Shown here: one piece after another, positions 46,867 through 54,882 of the stretch
How positions within the stretch are numbered: the stretch's first letter is position 1
Layout: the number at the start of each line of letters is the position of its first letter
NCBI RefSeq assembly: GCF_008629675.1
Contig: NZ_VWOX01000017.1
Location: forward strand, 62,001 to 126,000
Origin: Roseiconus nitratireducens
GTDB taxonomy: Bacteria > Planctomycetota > Planctomycetia > Pirellulales > Pirellulaceae
Length of the DNA: 64,000 nucleotides
Reading direction: 5' to 3'
Translations under genes and position numbers: made by a program
The notes under the pieces: generated by a model
What the model saw: only the letters and a program-made list of their open reading frames with translations
Databases searched by the model: none
What the model was told of the DNA's origin: nothing

Positions 46867-47698
46867 GGATGTCAACTCCTTGTCGCTCCGGAGCTCCGTG
46901 ATCGGTTCCCGCAAAGCGATCTTTCGGCTTGAACCCAACGATCATCTTTGGAAAAGCCGGTGAGTGCGGATCGTGGCAATCGATGCAATTGTTCTTCAAC
47001 TGTGGGCCCCGCGTCAAATCCCAGTAGCCGTTCATGCCCCCATGAGCACCGTGGGCGAACGCGGTCGCCTGTGGCCCGTGACACTGAGAGCAAAGATCCA
47101 TGACGTCTTCATAGGCGACCGATGTGCCGTCCGCCAGGCGAAGTTCATCCGACGCCTCAGGGTGGTGACAGGCGTAGCACGCGATCTTGCCGTGGCTGAA
47201 CACCATCCCTTGATGAAATTCATCCAAGGTATCCGCCGAGACGTTCTGAAGATTCGCCTTGCGAACAGCGTGACAGGTCGAACAGGCCACGCTGCCGGTG
47301 CGTCCTTGCGGGTCGACCCCATCCATCTCGATCCGGGGTGGACCGTCTGGTTGACGAACGACGACGCGATACGTCTCGTCACCCGAAGCGCCCGGTGATC
47401 CGCCACCGCCTGATCCTTCGCTGCCTGATCCTTCGCTGCCTGATCCTTCGCTGCCTGATCCTTCGCTGCCTGATCCTTCGCTGCCTGATCCTTCGCTGCC
47501 TGATCCTTCGCTGCCTGATCCTTCGCTGCCTGATCCTTCGCTGCGCAATTCGGTGCGGAGCGTCGGTGAAACTTGAGATGCATTGCGGGGGCTGCTATGA
47601 AGAAGACTCCGGCTTTCGGAGCGGGGTACCTCGATCACCGACACCACCAAAATCACGCAAACGAATCCGGCGAAAAACAGAAAGGCGATTCGCGACAT
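46853..47698 (-). CDS. Tetraheme cytochrome c with a pentapeptide-repeat linker
   Basis: ATG 47698 gives 281 residues. An uncleaved anchor or signal helix lies at about 4-22. A spacer leads to nine exact SEGSG pentapeptides (53-97), then GGGSPGASGD. The heme domain has four motifs: CSTCH (139-143), CYACH (174-178), CSQCH (203-207) and CIDCH (238-242). Additional His residues (HQG, FSHGK, AHGAHGG) can act as second axial ligands. The spacing resembles small multiheme cytochromes that accept electrons from quinol dehydrogenases. The linker would let the heme head swing between the membrane module and NapB; that is inference. It starts 112 bases from napD on the opposite strand. Confidence 0.87.
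   Translation of the reverse strand: MSRIAFLFFAGFVCVILVVSVIEVPRSESRSLLHSSPRNASQVSPTLRTELRSEGSGSEGSGSEGSGSEGSGSEGSGSEGSGSEGSGSEGSGSEGSGGGGSPGASGDETYRVVVRQPDGPPRIEMDGVDPQGRTGSVACSTCHAVRKANLQNVSADTLDEFHQGMVFSHGKIACYACHHPEASDELRLADGTSVAYEDVMDLCSQCHGPQATAFAHGAHGGMNGYWDLTRGPQLKNNCIDCHDPHSPAFPKMIVGFKPKDRFAGTDHGAPERQGVDIHDHD
47409..47543. repeat. Minisatellite: nine exact copies of a 15-base unit inside the cytochrome gene
   Basis: The unit CCTGATCCTTCGCTG is repeated nine times without a mismatch. It encodes SEGSG on the minus strand. Its length is a multiple of three, so copy-number change would alter linker length without breaking the reading frame. Confidence 0.95.
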
Positions 47699-47810
47699 TG
47701 TTTTCTGTCTCAAACGAGGTTTTCCCGACACGCCCCAATATATACATTTGCGTACAGATTCACGAAACCTCGTCTTCCTGAATTCCCAGCCTTTTCGGAT
47801 ACCAACCACC
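47699..47810. promoter_or_regulatory. Divergent promoter region between the electron-donor module and napDAB
   Basis: These 112 bases separate the leftward cytochrome/FeS/NrfD genes and the rightward nap operon, so both promoters must lie here. The local AT content is higher (TATATACATTTG near 47740). I see no perfect FNR-type TTGAT-N4-ATCAA box. Confidence 0.6.
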
Positions 47811-48086
47811 GTGCCCATCAGCGGACTCGTCATCACCTTTGATTCCGCGGTCCACGACCAACCGGAAGCGATTGAATTCCTGCGGCACGTCTCCGAAATT
47901 GAGATGGGTCAGGCCGCCGGCAATAAGCTGGCGATTGTGATCGAGTCGAAATCCAAACGACGAGATCAAGAGATCTGGAATGCGATCCGCGCGTTGACCG
48001 GGGTCATTGACTTGGCCGTCGCGCTGGTCGCATTTGATGAAGATAACGAACTCGAGAACAACAATCCAATCAGGAACCAGACATGA
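47811..48086 (+). CDS. napD: NapD, nitrate reductase maturation chaperone
   Basis: A GTG start at 47811 gives 91 residues that begin VPISGLVITFD, the usual NapD opening, followed by EIEMGQAAGNKLAIVIESKS and the C-terminal LTGVIDLAVALVAFDED. NapD is a small ferredoxin-fold cytoplasmic protein that binds the Tat signal of NapA and controls its cofactor loading and export. The frame extends upstream to 47748, but that part does not fit the family. The stop overlaps the napA start (ATGA), as in a translationally coupled operon. It is the first gene of the rightward nap run. Confidence 0.88.
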   Translation: MPISGLVITFDSAVHDQPEAIEFLRHVSEIEMGQAAGNKLAIVIESKSKRRDQEIWNAIRALTGVIDLAVALVAFDEDNELENNNPIRNQT

Positions 48087-50521
48087 TGGATTCCAAACGT
48101 CGCCGTTTCTTGAAGTCCGCAGCGATGGCTGCGGCGGGATCGTTGGTCACGAGCAACGGGTCCTTGCCGATCGTTCACGCCGATCAAGCCGTTGACGATT
48201 TACCCACCGGCGACGGCCTGGTCTGGAACAAGGCCCCCTGTCGATTCTGCGGCACGGGCTGCCATGTGCAAGTCGGCGTTGAAGCCGGCCGTGTCGTTGC
48301 GATTGCCGGCGACAAAGCCGCTGATGTCAATAAAGGCTTATTGTGCGTCAAAGGCTATCACGTCGGCGGCATCTTGTACGGCAAAGATCGCCTGACGAAG
48401 CCGCTGCTTCGCAAACAAGGTAAACTGACCGAGATCGGCTGGGATGAAGCAATCGAAATCATCGCCCAACGCATCTTGGACTCGCCCGAAACCTTCGCGT
48501 TCTACGGCAGCGGGCAATGGACGATTCCCGAAGGCTACGCCGCGCAGAAGTTCATGAAGGGCGGGCTGGGCAACAACCACATCGATCCCAACGCCCGCCT
48601 GTGCATGGCGTCGGCCGTGACGGGATTTATCGCCACCTACGGCGTCGACGAACCGGCAGGCTGCTACCAGGACCTCGACGAGTGCGACATTCTGATCACG
48701 TGGGGAAACAACCCCGCGGAGATGCATCCGGTGCTGTTCTCGCGCGTCACCGACCGGCGCTCGCGCGGCGAACAGGTGACGATCATCGACATCGGCACAC
48801 GGCGTACCCGCACGACCGACGCCGCCAACGAGTATCTGGAAATGAAGCCGCACGGCGACGTCGCAATCGCCTTGGGCATCATGCACTTGCTGATCGAAAA
48901 CGACAATTACGACAAGTCATTCGTCGAAAAGCACTGCAATTTCCGCGGAGCGGAGGCGGTGAAACCGACATTGCAGGGCGAACAGATCAGCGAAACCGAG
49001 TTCCGCAAACGAATTGCCAAGTACACGCCGGGGCACGTCGAGCAGCTTTCCGGAATCCCGGCCGATAAGATTCGGATGCTGGCTGACCTTTTTGGCAATC
49101 CTGGCATCCGCATCACGAGCTTGTGGTGCATGGGAATGAATCAACACACGATGGGCACGGCGATTAATTCGCTCGTCCACGGGGTGCATTTATTGTCCGG
49201 TCATTTTGGCCGTCCCGGAGACGCGCCGACCAGCCTCACTGGCCAGCCTTCGGCGTGCGGAACGGTTCGCGAGGTAGGCACACTCGCGCACGCGCTACCC
49301 GGGGGGCGGTTGGTCGCCAAGCCAGAGCATCGCCAACAATGTGAAGGCTATTGGAACCTGAAGCCCGGCAGCATCAATGAGACGCCCGGCTACCACACGG
49401 TGAAGATGTTTGAACAATTCACCAAGCCGACTTCCGAAGGCGGCGACATCACGACCCTGTTCGTGCAAGTCACCAATCCCGGCCAAACCCTTCCGAATCT
49501 CAATGCGCTTTTCAATGACAAGAAGAACCTGGAAGACAAGTTCCTGATCGTCAGCGAAGTCTACCCGACCGCCACGACGCAACTCGCCGACTTGATTCTT
49601 CCGGCCGCCATGTGGGTCGAAAAGAACGGAGTGTTCGGCAACAGTGAACGACGCACCCAGCAGTGGTTCAAGATGGTCGATCCCCCTGGGGAAGCTCGTG
49701 ACGATTGCTGGATGACAATTGCCGTTGCCCACAAGTTGTTCGAGATGGGCCACGAGGGAATGAGAGATCAGGACGGCGAGTTTATCTTTGCGGTCAAAGA
49801 TGACGAGGGAAACGAAATCCCGATTTGGGAGTTCGAGCACTATTACGACACCAATGTTGATAAGCATCTGTTTGAGGAGTACCGTCAGTTCACCACGATG
49901 AAACATAAAAACCTCGCCCCCTACGACGAATACGTCAAGGCTCGAGGGTTGCGCTGGCCCGTGGTGGAACAGGACGACGGCTCTTGGCGAGAAACACGGT
50001 TTCGCTTTGCCGCGTTCGACGATCCGTTTGTCAGCGAAGGTCAAGACTTTGATTTTTACCATTCCTCAACCGAAGACGGACGCGCGCAAATCTGGTTCCA
50101 CGATTACGCCCCGCCGCCGGAACAGCCTGACGACGAATTCCCGTACTGGCTGTGCACCGGACGTGTTCTGGAACATTGGCACACCGGCACAATGACGCGG
50201 CGACTGGCTCCCCTGAATCGAGCCATGCCGACGGCCTACGTGGAAATGCATGCGGACGACGCCAAAGCCGCCAATATTCGCCAAGGTGAAACGGTCTTGA
50301 TCGAGTCACGCCGCGGAAGCTGCGAATTGCCGGTTTGGATCGACGGCCGCGGACGTCCGCCGCGGGGGACAATCTTTGTTCCGTTCTTCGATGAAACAAA
50401 ACTCATCAACCGTTGCACGCTGGAACTCCATGACCCCTTCAGCAAACAGCCCGATTACAAGAAGTGTGCGGCTCGGGTGGTGAAGATGGCTGCCAAGAGC
50501 GTGGCGGAGGTGCAGCAATGA
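48083..50521 (+). CDS. napA: NapA, periplasmic nitrate reductase catalytic subunit
   Basis: The 812-residue molybdoenzyme has a Tat signal (SKRRRFLKSAAMAAAGS). The 4Fe-4S site is C53, C56, C60 and C88 (APCRFCGTGC, then LLCVKG), and Cys174 in NARLCMASAVTG is the probable Mo ligand. Further bis-MGD blocks are ILITWGNNPAEMHPVLFSRV, GMNQHTMGTAINSLVHGVHL, GQPSACGTVREVGTLAHALP and WLCTGRVLEHWHTGTMTRR. It reduces nitrate to nitrite in the periplasm using electrons from NapB. Length and motifs match the standard NapA family. ATG 48083 overlaps the napD stop and its own stop overlaps the napB start. Confidence 0.95.
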   Translation: MMDSKRRRFLKSAAMAAAGSLVTSNGSLPIVHADQAVDDLPTGDGLVWNKAPCRFCGTGCHVQVGVEAGRVVAIAGDKAADVNKGLLCVKGYHVGGILYGKDRLTKPLLRKQGKLTEIGWDEAIEIIAQRILDSPETFAFYGSGQWTIPEGYAAQKFMKGGLGNNHIDPNARLCMASAVTGFIATYGVDEPAGCYQDLDECDILITWGNNPAEMHPVLFSRVTDRRSRGEQVTIIDIGTRRTRTTDAANEYLEMKPHGDVAIALGIMHLLIENDNYDKSFVEKHCNFRGAEAVKPTLQGEQISETEFRKRIAKYTPGHVEQLSGIPADKIRMLADLFGNPGIRITSLWCMGMNQHTMGTAINSLVHGVHLLSGHFGRPGDAPTSLTGQPSACGTVREVGTLAHALPGGRLVAKPEHRQQCEGYWNLKPGSINETPGYHTVKMFEQFTKPTSEGGDITTLFVQVTNPGQTLPNLNALFNDKKNLEDKFLIVSEVYPTATTQLADLILPAAMWVEKNGVFGNSERRTQQWFKMVDPPGEARDDCWMTIAVAHKLFEMGHEGMRDQDGEFIFAVKDDEGNEIPIWEFEHYYDTNVDKHLFEEYRQFTTMKHKNLAPYDEYVKARGLRWPVVEQDDGSWRETRFRFAAFDDPFVSEGQDFDFYHSSTEDGRAQIWFHDYAPPPEQPDDEFPYWLCTGRVLEHWHTGTMTRRLAPLNRAMPTAYVEMHADDAKAANIRQGETVLIESRRGSCELPVWIDGRGRPPRGTIFVPFFDETKLINRCTLELHDPFSKQPDYKKCAARVVKMAAKSVAEVQQ

Positions 50522-51321
50522 TCCAGCGGTGGGCACCCATCTTCTTTTCCTGCGTGATCGCGGTCGCGGTGATCGGTTATTTCGTTGGCATCATGGATGG
50601 GGTGCCGCAACCGGACGGCATGGACCAGACGGCGTTGGTTGCAAAGTTCGACAAACGGGCAATCGAAGCGAACCCCAAGTTGATCCCCGCGGTGACCTAC
50701 GCTGAAATTGCCAGCACTTCGATGGGGCCAACCAAAACGTGGCAAGCCGTACCGCAAACGCTACCGCAGCCCGTTTACGATCTGTACGCTAAGATCGAAC
50801 CCAGCGAAAAGGAAAAGGAGGCGTCGAGCAAGTTGCGAGCCTCGCGTCGAGCTTTCAACGGCGCACCACCGATCATTCCCCACCCGGTTGAGAACACGAC
50901 CGACGCGGCTTGCTACGCGTGTCATCATCACGGCGTCAAGATGGCTGGCCTGAAAGCAAGCGTGATGTCACATCCCTTCTTGGGGAATTGCGTTCAGTGC
51001 CACGCCCCGATGGCGCCCGCGCCGTTCCAAAATGTCGATGCTTCGGTCGACTCCGATTTCGTCGGAATCCCCGCACCTCAGGAGGGCGAGCGAGCCTACC
51101 CGGGCGCGCCGCCGACCATCCCCCATTCGCGATGGATGCGCGAGAACTGCCACGCATGCCACGGAGGCCCCTACGGTTGGGCCGGCCTGGAGTCGACTCA
51201 CCCTTGGCGGACCAACTGCACCCAGTGCCACGCGCCGTCGGCGATCCTCGACCAGATGCCAACAACTGATGCGGTGCCAATGCTGCCACCGCTGGAGGTT
51301 GCAACGAAAAAAGGGCGTTGA
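50518..51321 (+). CDS. napB: NapB-like cytochrome c subunit, duplicated to four hemes
   Basis: ATG 50518 overlaps the napA stop. The 267-residue product has an N-terminal hydrophobic segment (about 8-26) that may be an uncleaved anchor. Four heme motifs are present: CYACH (132-136), CVQCH (158-162), CHACH (211-215) and CTQCH (234-238). The two halves repeat the whole NapB diheme unit: GAPP(I/T)IPH with His122/His203, a CxxCH, (S/T)HP with His152/His228, then NC(V/T)QCHAP. Canonical NapB, about 150 residues, has just one such unit. It is the electron donor to NapA, and the extra pair of hemes may lengthen the wire towards the tetraheme cytochrome encoded divergently. Confidence 0.88.
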   Translation: MIQRWAPIFFSCVIAVAVIGYFVGIMDGVPQPDGMDQTALVAKFDKRAIEANPKLIPAVTYAEIASTSMGPTKTWQAVPQTLPQPVYDLYAKIEPSEKEKEASSKLRASRRAFNGAPPIIPHPVENTTDAACYACHHHGVKMAGLKASVMSHPFLGNCVQCHAPMAPAPFQNVDASVDSDFVGIPAPQEGERAYPGAPPTIPHSRWMRENCHACHGGPYGWAGLESTHPWRTNCTQCHAPSAILDQMPTTDAVPMLPPLEVATKKGR

Positions 51322-51322
51322 T

Positions 51323-52132
51323 TTGAAAAACTCTCCCGCAAGCCGCCCCGCTGCAGAGCAAAAGGAAGCGTGGAATTCCTCCTCGCCTCGACACATCCTT
51401 GCCCGGGCTATCCGCCTTGTCGTCATCGCGCTATCCCGTCGATTTCGGGCGCGACCGACTTCGGCCAGTCGCAGAGATCTGTTGCAGGCTCGCCTGTGGA
51501 AGCTCATCCCTCCGTCACGTTATCCACCGCTTGTCACGCGTCTGCCACTTTCGAACCGTGAAGAACCGCCGCGGCAAAAACCACTGACCATTGCCGGCAT
51601 CAGCATCGAACCGGTCCCGCCGACCGACCTGGGCAGCAAGCCAGTCGCCCGATCCGTTCCGGTGCATCGCCCGCCCGGCGCTATCGATGAATTTCAGTTT
51701 CTTGCCGGCTGCACCCGATGTGGCGACTGCATCAATGCCTGCCCCTACGATGCGATCACCAAGGCCCCCGACCGCCTGGGAAACATCGCGGGCACACCGG
51801 TCATTGTGGCGGACTCTTCGGCTTGCCGGATGTGTCACGACTTTCCCTGCATCGCTTCCTGTGGGCCTGGTGTGTTGATTGATTCCATCGCGCCGATCAT
51901 GGGAACCGCTCGGGTGACCGAACATCTTTGCCTGGCCCATCACCACACCACGTGCACCGTTTGCAGTGAGCGCTGCCCCGTGGACGATGCTATCATGGTC
52001 GTGGATGGCAAGCCGACGGTGAATGAGGATCACTGCACAGGCTGTGGTGTCTGTCGCTACGTCTGCCCGGCTCCCGAAAACGCCATTTTGTTGATGCCCG
52101 CGTTCCGACGCCCTGGATTGCCTCACGCATGA
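51323..52132 (+). CDS. NapF/NapG-like ferredoxin with multiple 4Fe-4S motifs
   Basis: A TTG at 51323, one base past the napB stop and preceded by AAGGG, gives 269 residues. The first 75 residues are basic and include SRRDLLQARLW, similar to the start of NapF. The rest carries four cluster motifs: GCTRCGDCINACPYDAI, ACRMCHDFPCIASCGPG, TTCTVCSERCPVDDAI and HCTGCGVCRYVCPAPENAI. NapF is cytoplasmic and helps NapA mature, whereas NapG is periplasmic and part of a quinol dehydrogenase. No Tat signal is obvious, so NapF-like is favoured. No NapH follows. The stop overlaps the next small gene (ATGA). An upstream in-frame extension into napB is rejected. Confidence 0.82.
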   Translation: MKNSPASRPAAEQKEAWNSSSPRHILARAIRLVVIALSRRFRARPTSASRRDLLQARLWKLIPPSRYPPLVTRLPLSNREEPPRQKPLTIAGISIEPVPPTDLGSKPVARSVPVHRPPGAIDEFQFLAGCTRCGDCINACPYDAITKAPDRLGNIAGTPVIVADSSACRMCHDFPCIASCGPGVLIDSIAPIMGTARVTEHLCLAHHHTTCTVCSERCPVDDAIMVVDGKPTVNEDHCTGCGVCRYVCPAPENAILLMPAFRRPGLPHA

Positions 52133-52461
52133 ACCTCGAGAAACTCAATCTGGACAACCTTGATCTCAACAAATCCCTTCCGGAGATCCTTCAAGCGGAG
52201 TGGTCAAAAGACCAAGTGCTGCAGCTGTTCGACGATTTGCGTGACGGGGCAATCGTTGAACATGTCCAACTGAGATCAAGCAACACCGACGGAGCCGTCA
52301 AGCTTGCCGGAGCCAAACGCGCCTTTTTCGCCGGTGAAGCCCACGCGATTCAGATCCGCTATGTCTTTGAAAATGAAACCTGGTGCGACACGATCATGCC
52401 AGGTGATCCCACCACGAAGATTATTCGCAACCGAATACCAACGGGCGACTCTCCGGATTGA
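52129..52461 (+). CDS. Small protein of unknown function at the end of the nap operon
   Basis: The 110-residue product starts at an ATG overlapping the ferredoxin stop, so it is translationally coupled to the nap operon. It has no signal peptide, membrane helix or Cys motif (one Cys only). The N-terminus is Leu/Asn/Asp-rich (NLEKLNLDNLDLNKSLPEIL), followed by a helical stretch (WSKDQVLQLFDDLRDGAIVE) and a beta-rich half (AIQIRYVFENETWCDTIMPG). I do not recognise a family. A helper or regulatory role in nitrate reductase assembly is suggested only by position. The 257 bases after it (52462-52718) hold no recognised gene. Confidence 0.72.
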   Translation: MNLEKLNLDNLDLNKSLPEILQAEWSKDQVLQLFDDLRDGAIVEHVQLRSSNTDGAVKLAGAKRAFFAGEAHAIQIRYVFENETWCDTIMPGDPTTKIIRNRIPTGDSPD

Positions 52462-52718
52462 GCCACACGGCCAGCTCGGCACGGAAAGATTCGCTTGCTT
52501 TTTGGCTTGCCCACGCCGCGTGAGACATACATTCGGGAGCAGGAAATGTGGTTCGAGCTAGTTTTTACTGCATTGCCCGCCACCCCCTCGAGCCATCCCG
52601 GATCCGGTTTGCGTAGTTCGAGGCCCTCATGCAGCGACAGATTCTCTAGCGATACCAAGTCCCATCCGTCCCAGATCTGATCGCCACCTTACTCATCGCG
52701 TCCGATGCGGAGGAATCC

Positions 52719-53012
52719 ATGATTCGATATCTGACCTTGATAACTCTTACGGACCAAGGTGTTCGCGACATCGGCGATTCGGTCCAACGCGCCTCGGTGT
52801 TTGCTGAATCCGTCCGCAACGCTGGAGGCAAGCTGCTCTCACAAACATGGACCGTGGGGCAGTACGACGGTTGTGTCGTTTTTGAAGCACCAGACGAGTT
52901 GACCGGAGCCTCCCTGCTTCTCAATCTTGAAAAGGGTGGAAACGTGCGGACGCTTTCGATGCGATGCTACGACCGTCAAGAATTCGAACAGATTTTGCAG
53001 GTGAGTCCGTGA
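52719..53012 (+). CDS. GYD-domain protein
   Basis: A 97-residue protein with the GYD-domain pattern: MIRYLTLITLTDQGVRDIGD at the start, AESVRNAGGKLLSQTWTVGQ with the name-giving YDGCVVFEAPDE, and LSMRCYDRQEFEQIL at the end. Members are small dimeric alpha/beta-barrel-like proteins of the dabB fold with no assigned activity. The stop overlaps the GTG start of the cupin gene, so the pair is probably co-translated. Its position between nap and the NO-detoxification genes suggests a nitrogen-stress role, but this is only context. Confidence 0.8.
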   Translation: MIRYLTLITLTDQGVRDIGDSVQRASVFAESVRNAGGKLLSQTWTVGQYDGCVVFEAPDELTGASLLLNLEKGGNVRTLSMRCYDRQEFEQILQVSP

Positions 53013-53344
53013 GCGCGTTATCGAATTGCTTCGTCGATCTGGCTGCTGAAGTCGTGATTCAAGAAGGCGGCACCATCAGTAGAACTCTGCATCAGGACGG
53101 CGGCCTGAAGGTCGTGTTGTTCGGATTTGATGCCGGGCAAGAATTGTCCGAGCACACCGCGTCGGTTCCCGCGATCATGCACTTTATCGATGGCGAAGCG
53201 GAGGTGACCGTTGGCGATCATGCGTCGAAAGCGTCAGCCAACAGCTTCTATCATTTGCAGGCAAACGTGCCGCACAGCATCACAGCGATTCGACCGACAA
53301 AGATGCTGCTCCTGCTACTCAAGGCCGCGAAATCGAGCTCATAA
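53009..53344 (+). CDS. Small cupin-fold protein
   Basis: A GTG at 53009 overlapping the GYD-gene stop (GTGA) gives 111 residues. The single cupin fold shows VLFGFDAGQELSEHTASVPA and IMHFIDGEAEVTVGDH, then SFYHLQANVPHSITAI. His residues at SEHT and VPHS match two of the metal-ligand positions, while the usual HxH is reduced, so metal binding may be weak. Related small cupins are often found with nitrogen-oxide and anaerobic regulons. No catalytic assignment is possible. About 120 bases separate it from the convergent flavohemoglobin gene. Confidence 0.8.
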   Translation: MSALSNCFVDLAAEVVIQEGGTISRTLHQDGGLKVVLFGFDAGQELSEHTASVPAIMHFIDGEAEVTVGDHASKASANSFYHLQANVPHSITAIRPTKMLLLLLKAAKSSS

Positions 53345-53463
53345 CCAACGGGAAAGCCCGCTGGGCATGAAACGTTCAATCGGTCCGTTCATCAACAATG
53401 GGCGACATCAGCCCACGCGTCAGCGCGCTGGGCACCGGCATTGGCACCCAGGCTCTTTCGACT

Positions 53464-54693
53464 TCACACCGCGACCAAGGGTTGCTTCGGCCCAAAGAAT
53501 TCGCAGTGCTGACGGGCGACATCGACACCCAACTCATTGAGCGCGGTTTCAATCGCAAGCATGAACGGTTTTGGTCCGCAGAAATAGTACTCCGCGTCGG
53601 CGATCGGCGTATGCTTGGCGAGATAGTCTCGGTTGATCAGACCGACATCCTCGCACTTGCCGGAAGTCAGATCGCCGGCCAACGGAGTGTCGTAGATGAC
53701 GCGCGTCACCACGGGCGTTTTGCCCTCGGCAAGACCACGGACCTCGTCTTTCAATGCATGCACCGAACTGTTTCGGGCCGCCTGGAGGAAGAACAGGGGC
53801 GTCGTCAAATTGGTCGCCACCAACGACTTTGCCATCGACAGAAGCGGCGTCACCCCAATCCCGCCTGCAAGAAACACCACCGGGCGTTGCGGCGGCGATG
53901 CCGGATCGATCACAAACTCTCCACATGGCGGCCCCAGGGCCACGACGTCACCGACGTTGACGTCGTCGTGCAGGTGGTTCGAAATCAAACCATCCGGTGT
54001 CCCCGCAGCTGGGGCGGTTTCGCGCTTGATGCTCAGCCGGAAGTGGTTCATCCCCGGCCGATCGGAAAGGCTGTAATTTCGCGGCGACGTCGGAGTGGTG
54101 GGATGATCGATGTGAACGGTAATGTATTGCCCCGGCAGGAAGGCCGGCAATTCGCCTCCGTCGTCGGGCTTAAGGTAAAACGAGGTGACGATCTCGCTTT
54201 CAACAACCTTGCGATCCACGACAAAATCCCGTCGACCGTTCCAACCGCCGGTCTGCGATTCGAGGTGCTCATAAATCTCGCGTTCGCGGCCAATGCAGAC
54301 GTCCGCTAAAACTCCATACGCCTCGCTAACCGCGGTCAGTATCTCCTCGGTCGCCGCGTCGCCCATCACGTCCTTGATCGCATCGAGGAGGTGTTTGCCG
54401 ACAATCGGATAATGTTCCGGCTTCACACCCAGGGAGCAGTGTTTTTGAGCAATCAATTCCACTTCGGAACCGAGCGCCGACAAGTTGTCAATGTTCGAGA
54501 AATACGCACAAACCGCTCCGGCAAGAGCCGCCGGCTGCTGTCCGCTCTGTTGATGCGCCTGATTGAAATACGCTTTCACCTCGGGATTGCCCGAGAACAT
54601 CCGCTGGTAGAACTTGCAGGTGATGGTTTCCGCATTGGCGGCCACTGCCGGCGTGATCTGCTTGATGATTTGAATGGTCTGTTCGCTGAGCAT
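53464..54693 (-). CDS. hmp: Flavohemoglobin, nitric oxide dioxygenase
   Basis: ATG 54693 gives 409 residues with the normal Hmp layout. A globin domain (1-140) carries Tyr at B10 in CKFYQRMF, a Gln at E7 and the proximal His in LIAQKHCSLGVKPEHYPIVG. An FAD domain (about 150-260) shows RNYSLSDRPGMNHFRLSIKR and GEFVIDP. An NAD domain follows (VVFLAGGIGVTPLLSMAKS, then YYFCGPKPFMLAIETALNEL). It converts NO and oxygen to nitrate using NAD(P)H, in the cytoplasm. It diverges from an Rrf2/NsrR-like regulator gene, the usual pairing for NO-responsive control. Longer upstream frames are rejected because the globin start motif MLSEQTIQIIKQI fits exactly here. Confidence 0.94.
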   Translation of the reverse strand: MLSEQTIQIIKQITPAVAANAETITCKFYQRMFSGNPEVKAYFNQAHQQSGQQPAALAGAVCAYFSNIDNLSALGSEVELIAQKHCSLGVKPEHYPIVGKHLLDAIKDVMGDAATEEILTAVSEAYGVLADVCIGREREIYEHLESQTGGWNGRRDFVVDRKVVESEIVTSFYLKPDDGGELPAFLPGQYITVHIDHPTTPTSPRNYSLSDRPGMNHFRLSIKRETAPAAGTPDGLISNHLHDDVNVGDVVALGPPCGEFVIDPASPPQRPVVFLAGGIGVTPLLSMAKSLVATNLTTPLFFLQAARNSSVHALKDEVRGLAEGKTPVVTRVIYDTPLAGDLTSGKCEDVGLINRDYLAKHTPIADAEYYFCGPKPFMLAIETALNELGVDVARQHCEFFGPKQPLVAV

Positions 54694-54882
54694 GGTAACC
54701 CTTTGACGGTCAGTGATTGTGGCGTGCTTTAGAAGCAAGCAGCCGCCAGATCCGATCCCGAATCGCGAAATCTGGCGGCAGACGGACAGACGAGACTTGC
54801 TTTCTGCACCAACAGGTATACCTTTACAAACCTGCACGTCAAGGTGCACTTTTGGGCAAGTTTCCCAACATCGAATCGAGCC
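54694..54882. promoter_or_regulatory. Divergent hmp/rrf2 promoter region with palindromic operator candidates
   Basis: Two symmetric sites stand out in this 189-base gap. AGGTATACCT (54814-54823) is a perfect ten-base palindrome in an AT-richer context. TGCAC-N6-GTGCA (54833-54848) is an inverted repeat 35 bases before the rrf2-type start. Either could be the binding site of the Rrf2-family protein encoded next to it, giving joint control of hmp and the regulator's own operon. Confidence 0.5.

Noticed and set aside
47409..47543. Possible CRISPR or regulatory iteron array
   Set aside because: 15-base exact repeats lie inside a coding frame and encode a regular pentapeptide linker.
51032..51322. 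N-terminal extension of the ferredoxin gene
   Set aside because: It overlaps napB in another frame; the TTG at 51323 with a ribosome binding site right after the napB stop fits the operon.
53398..54309. 303-residue plus-strand open frame
   Set aside because: Antisense to hmp, Arg/His-rich, no domain or ribosome binding site; hmp is certain.
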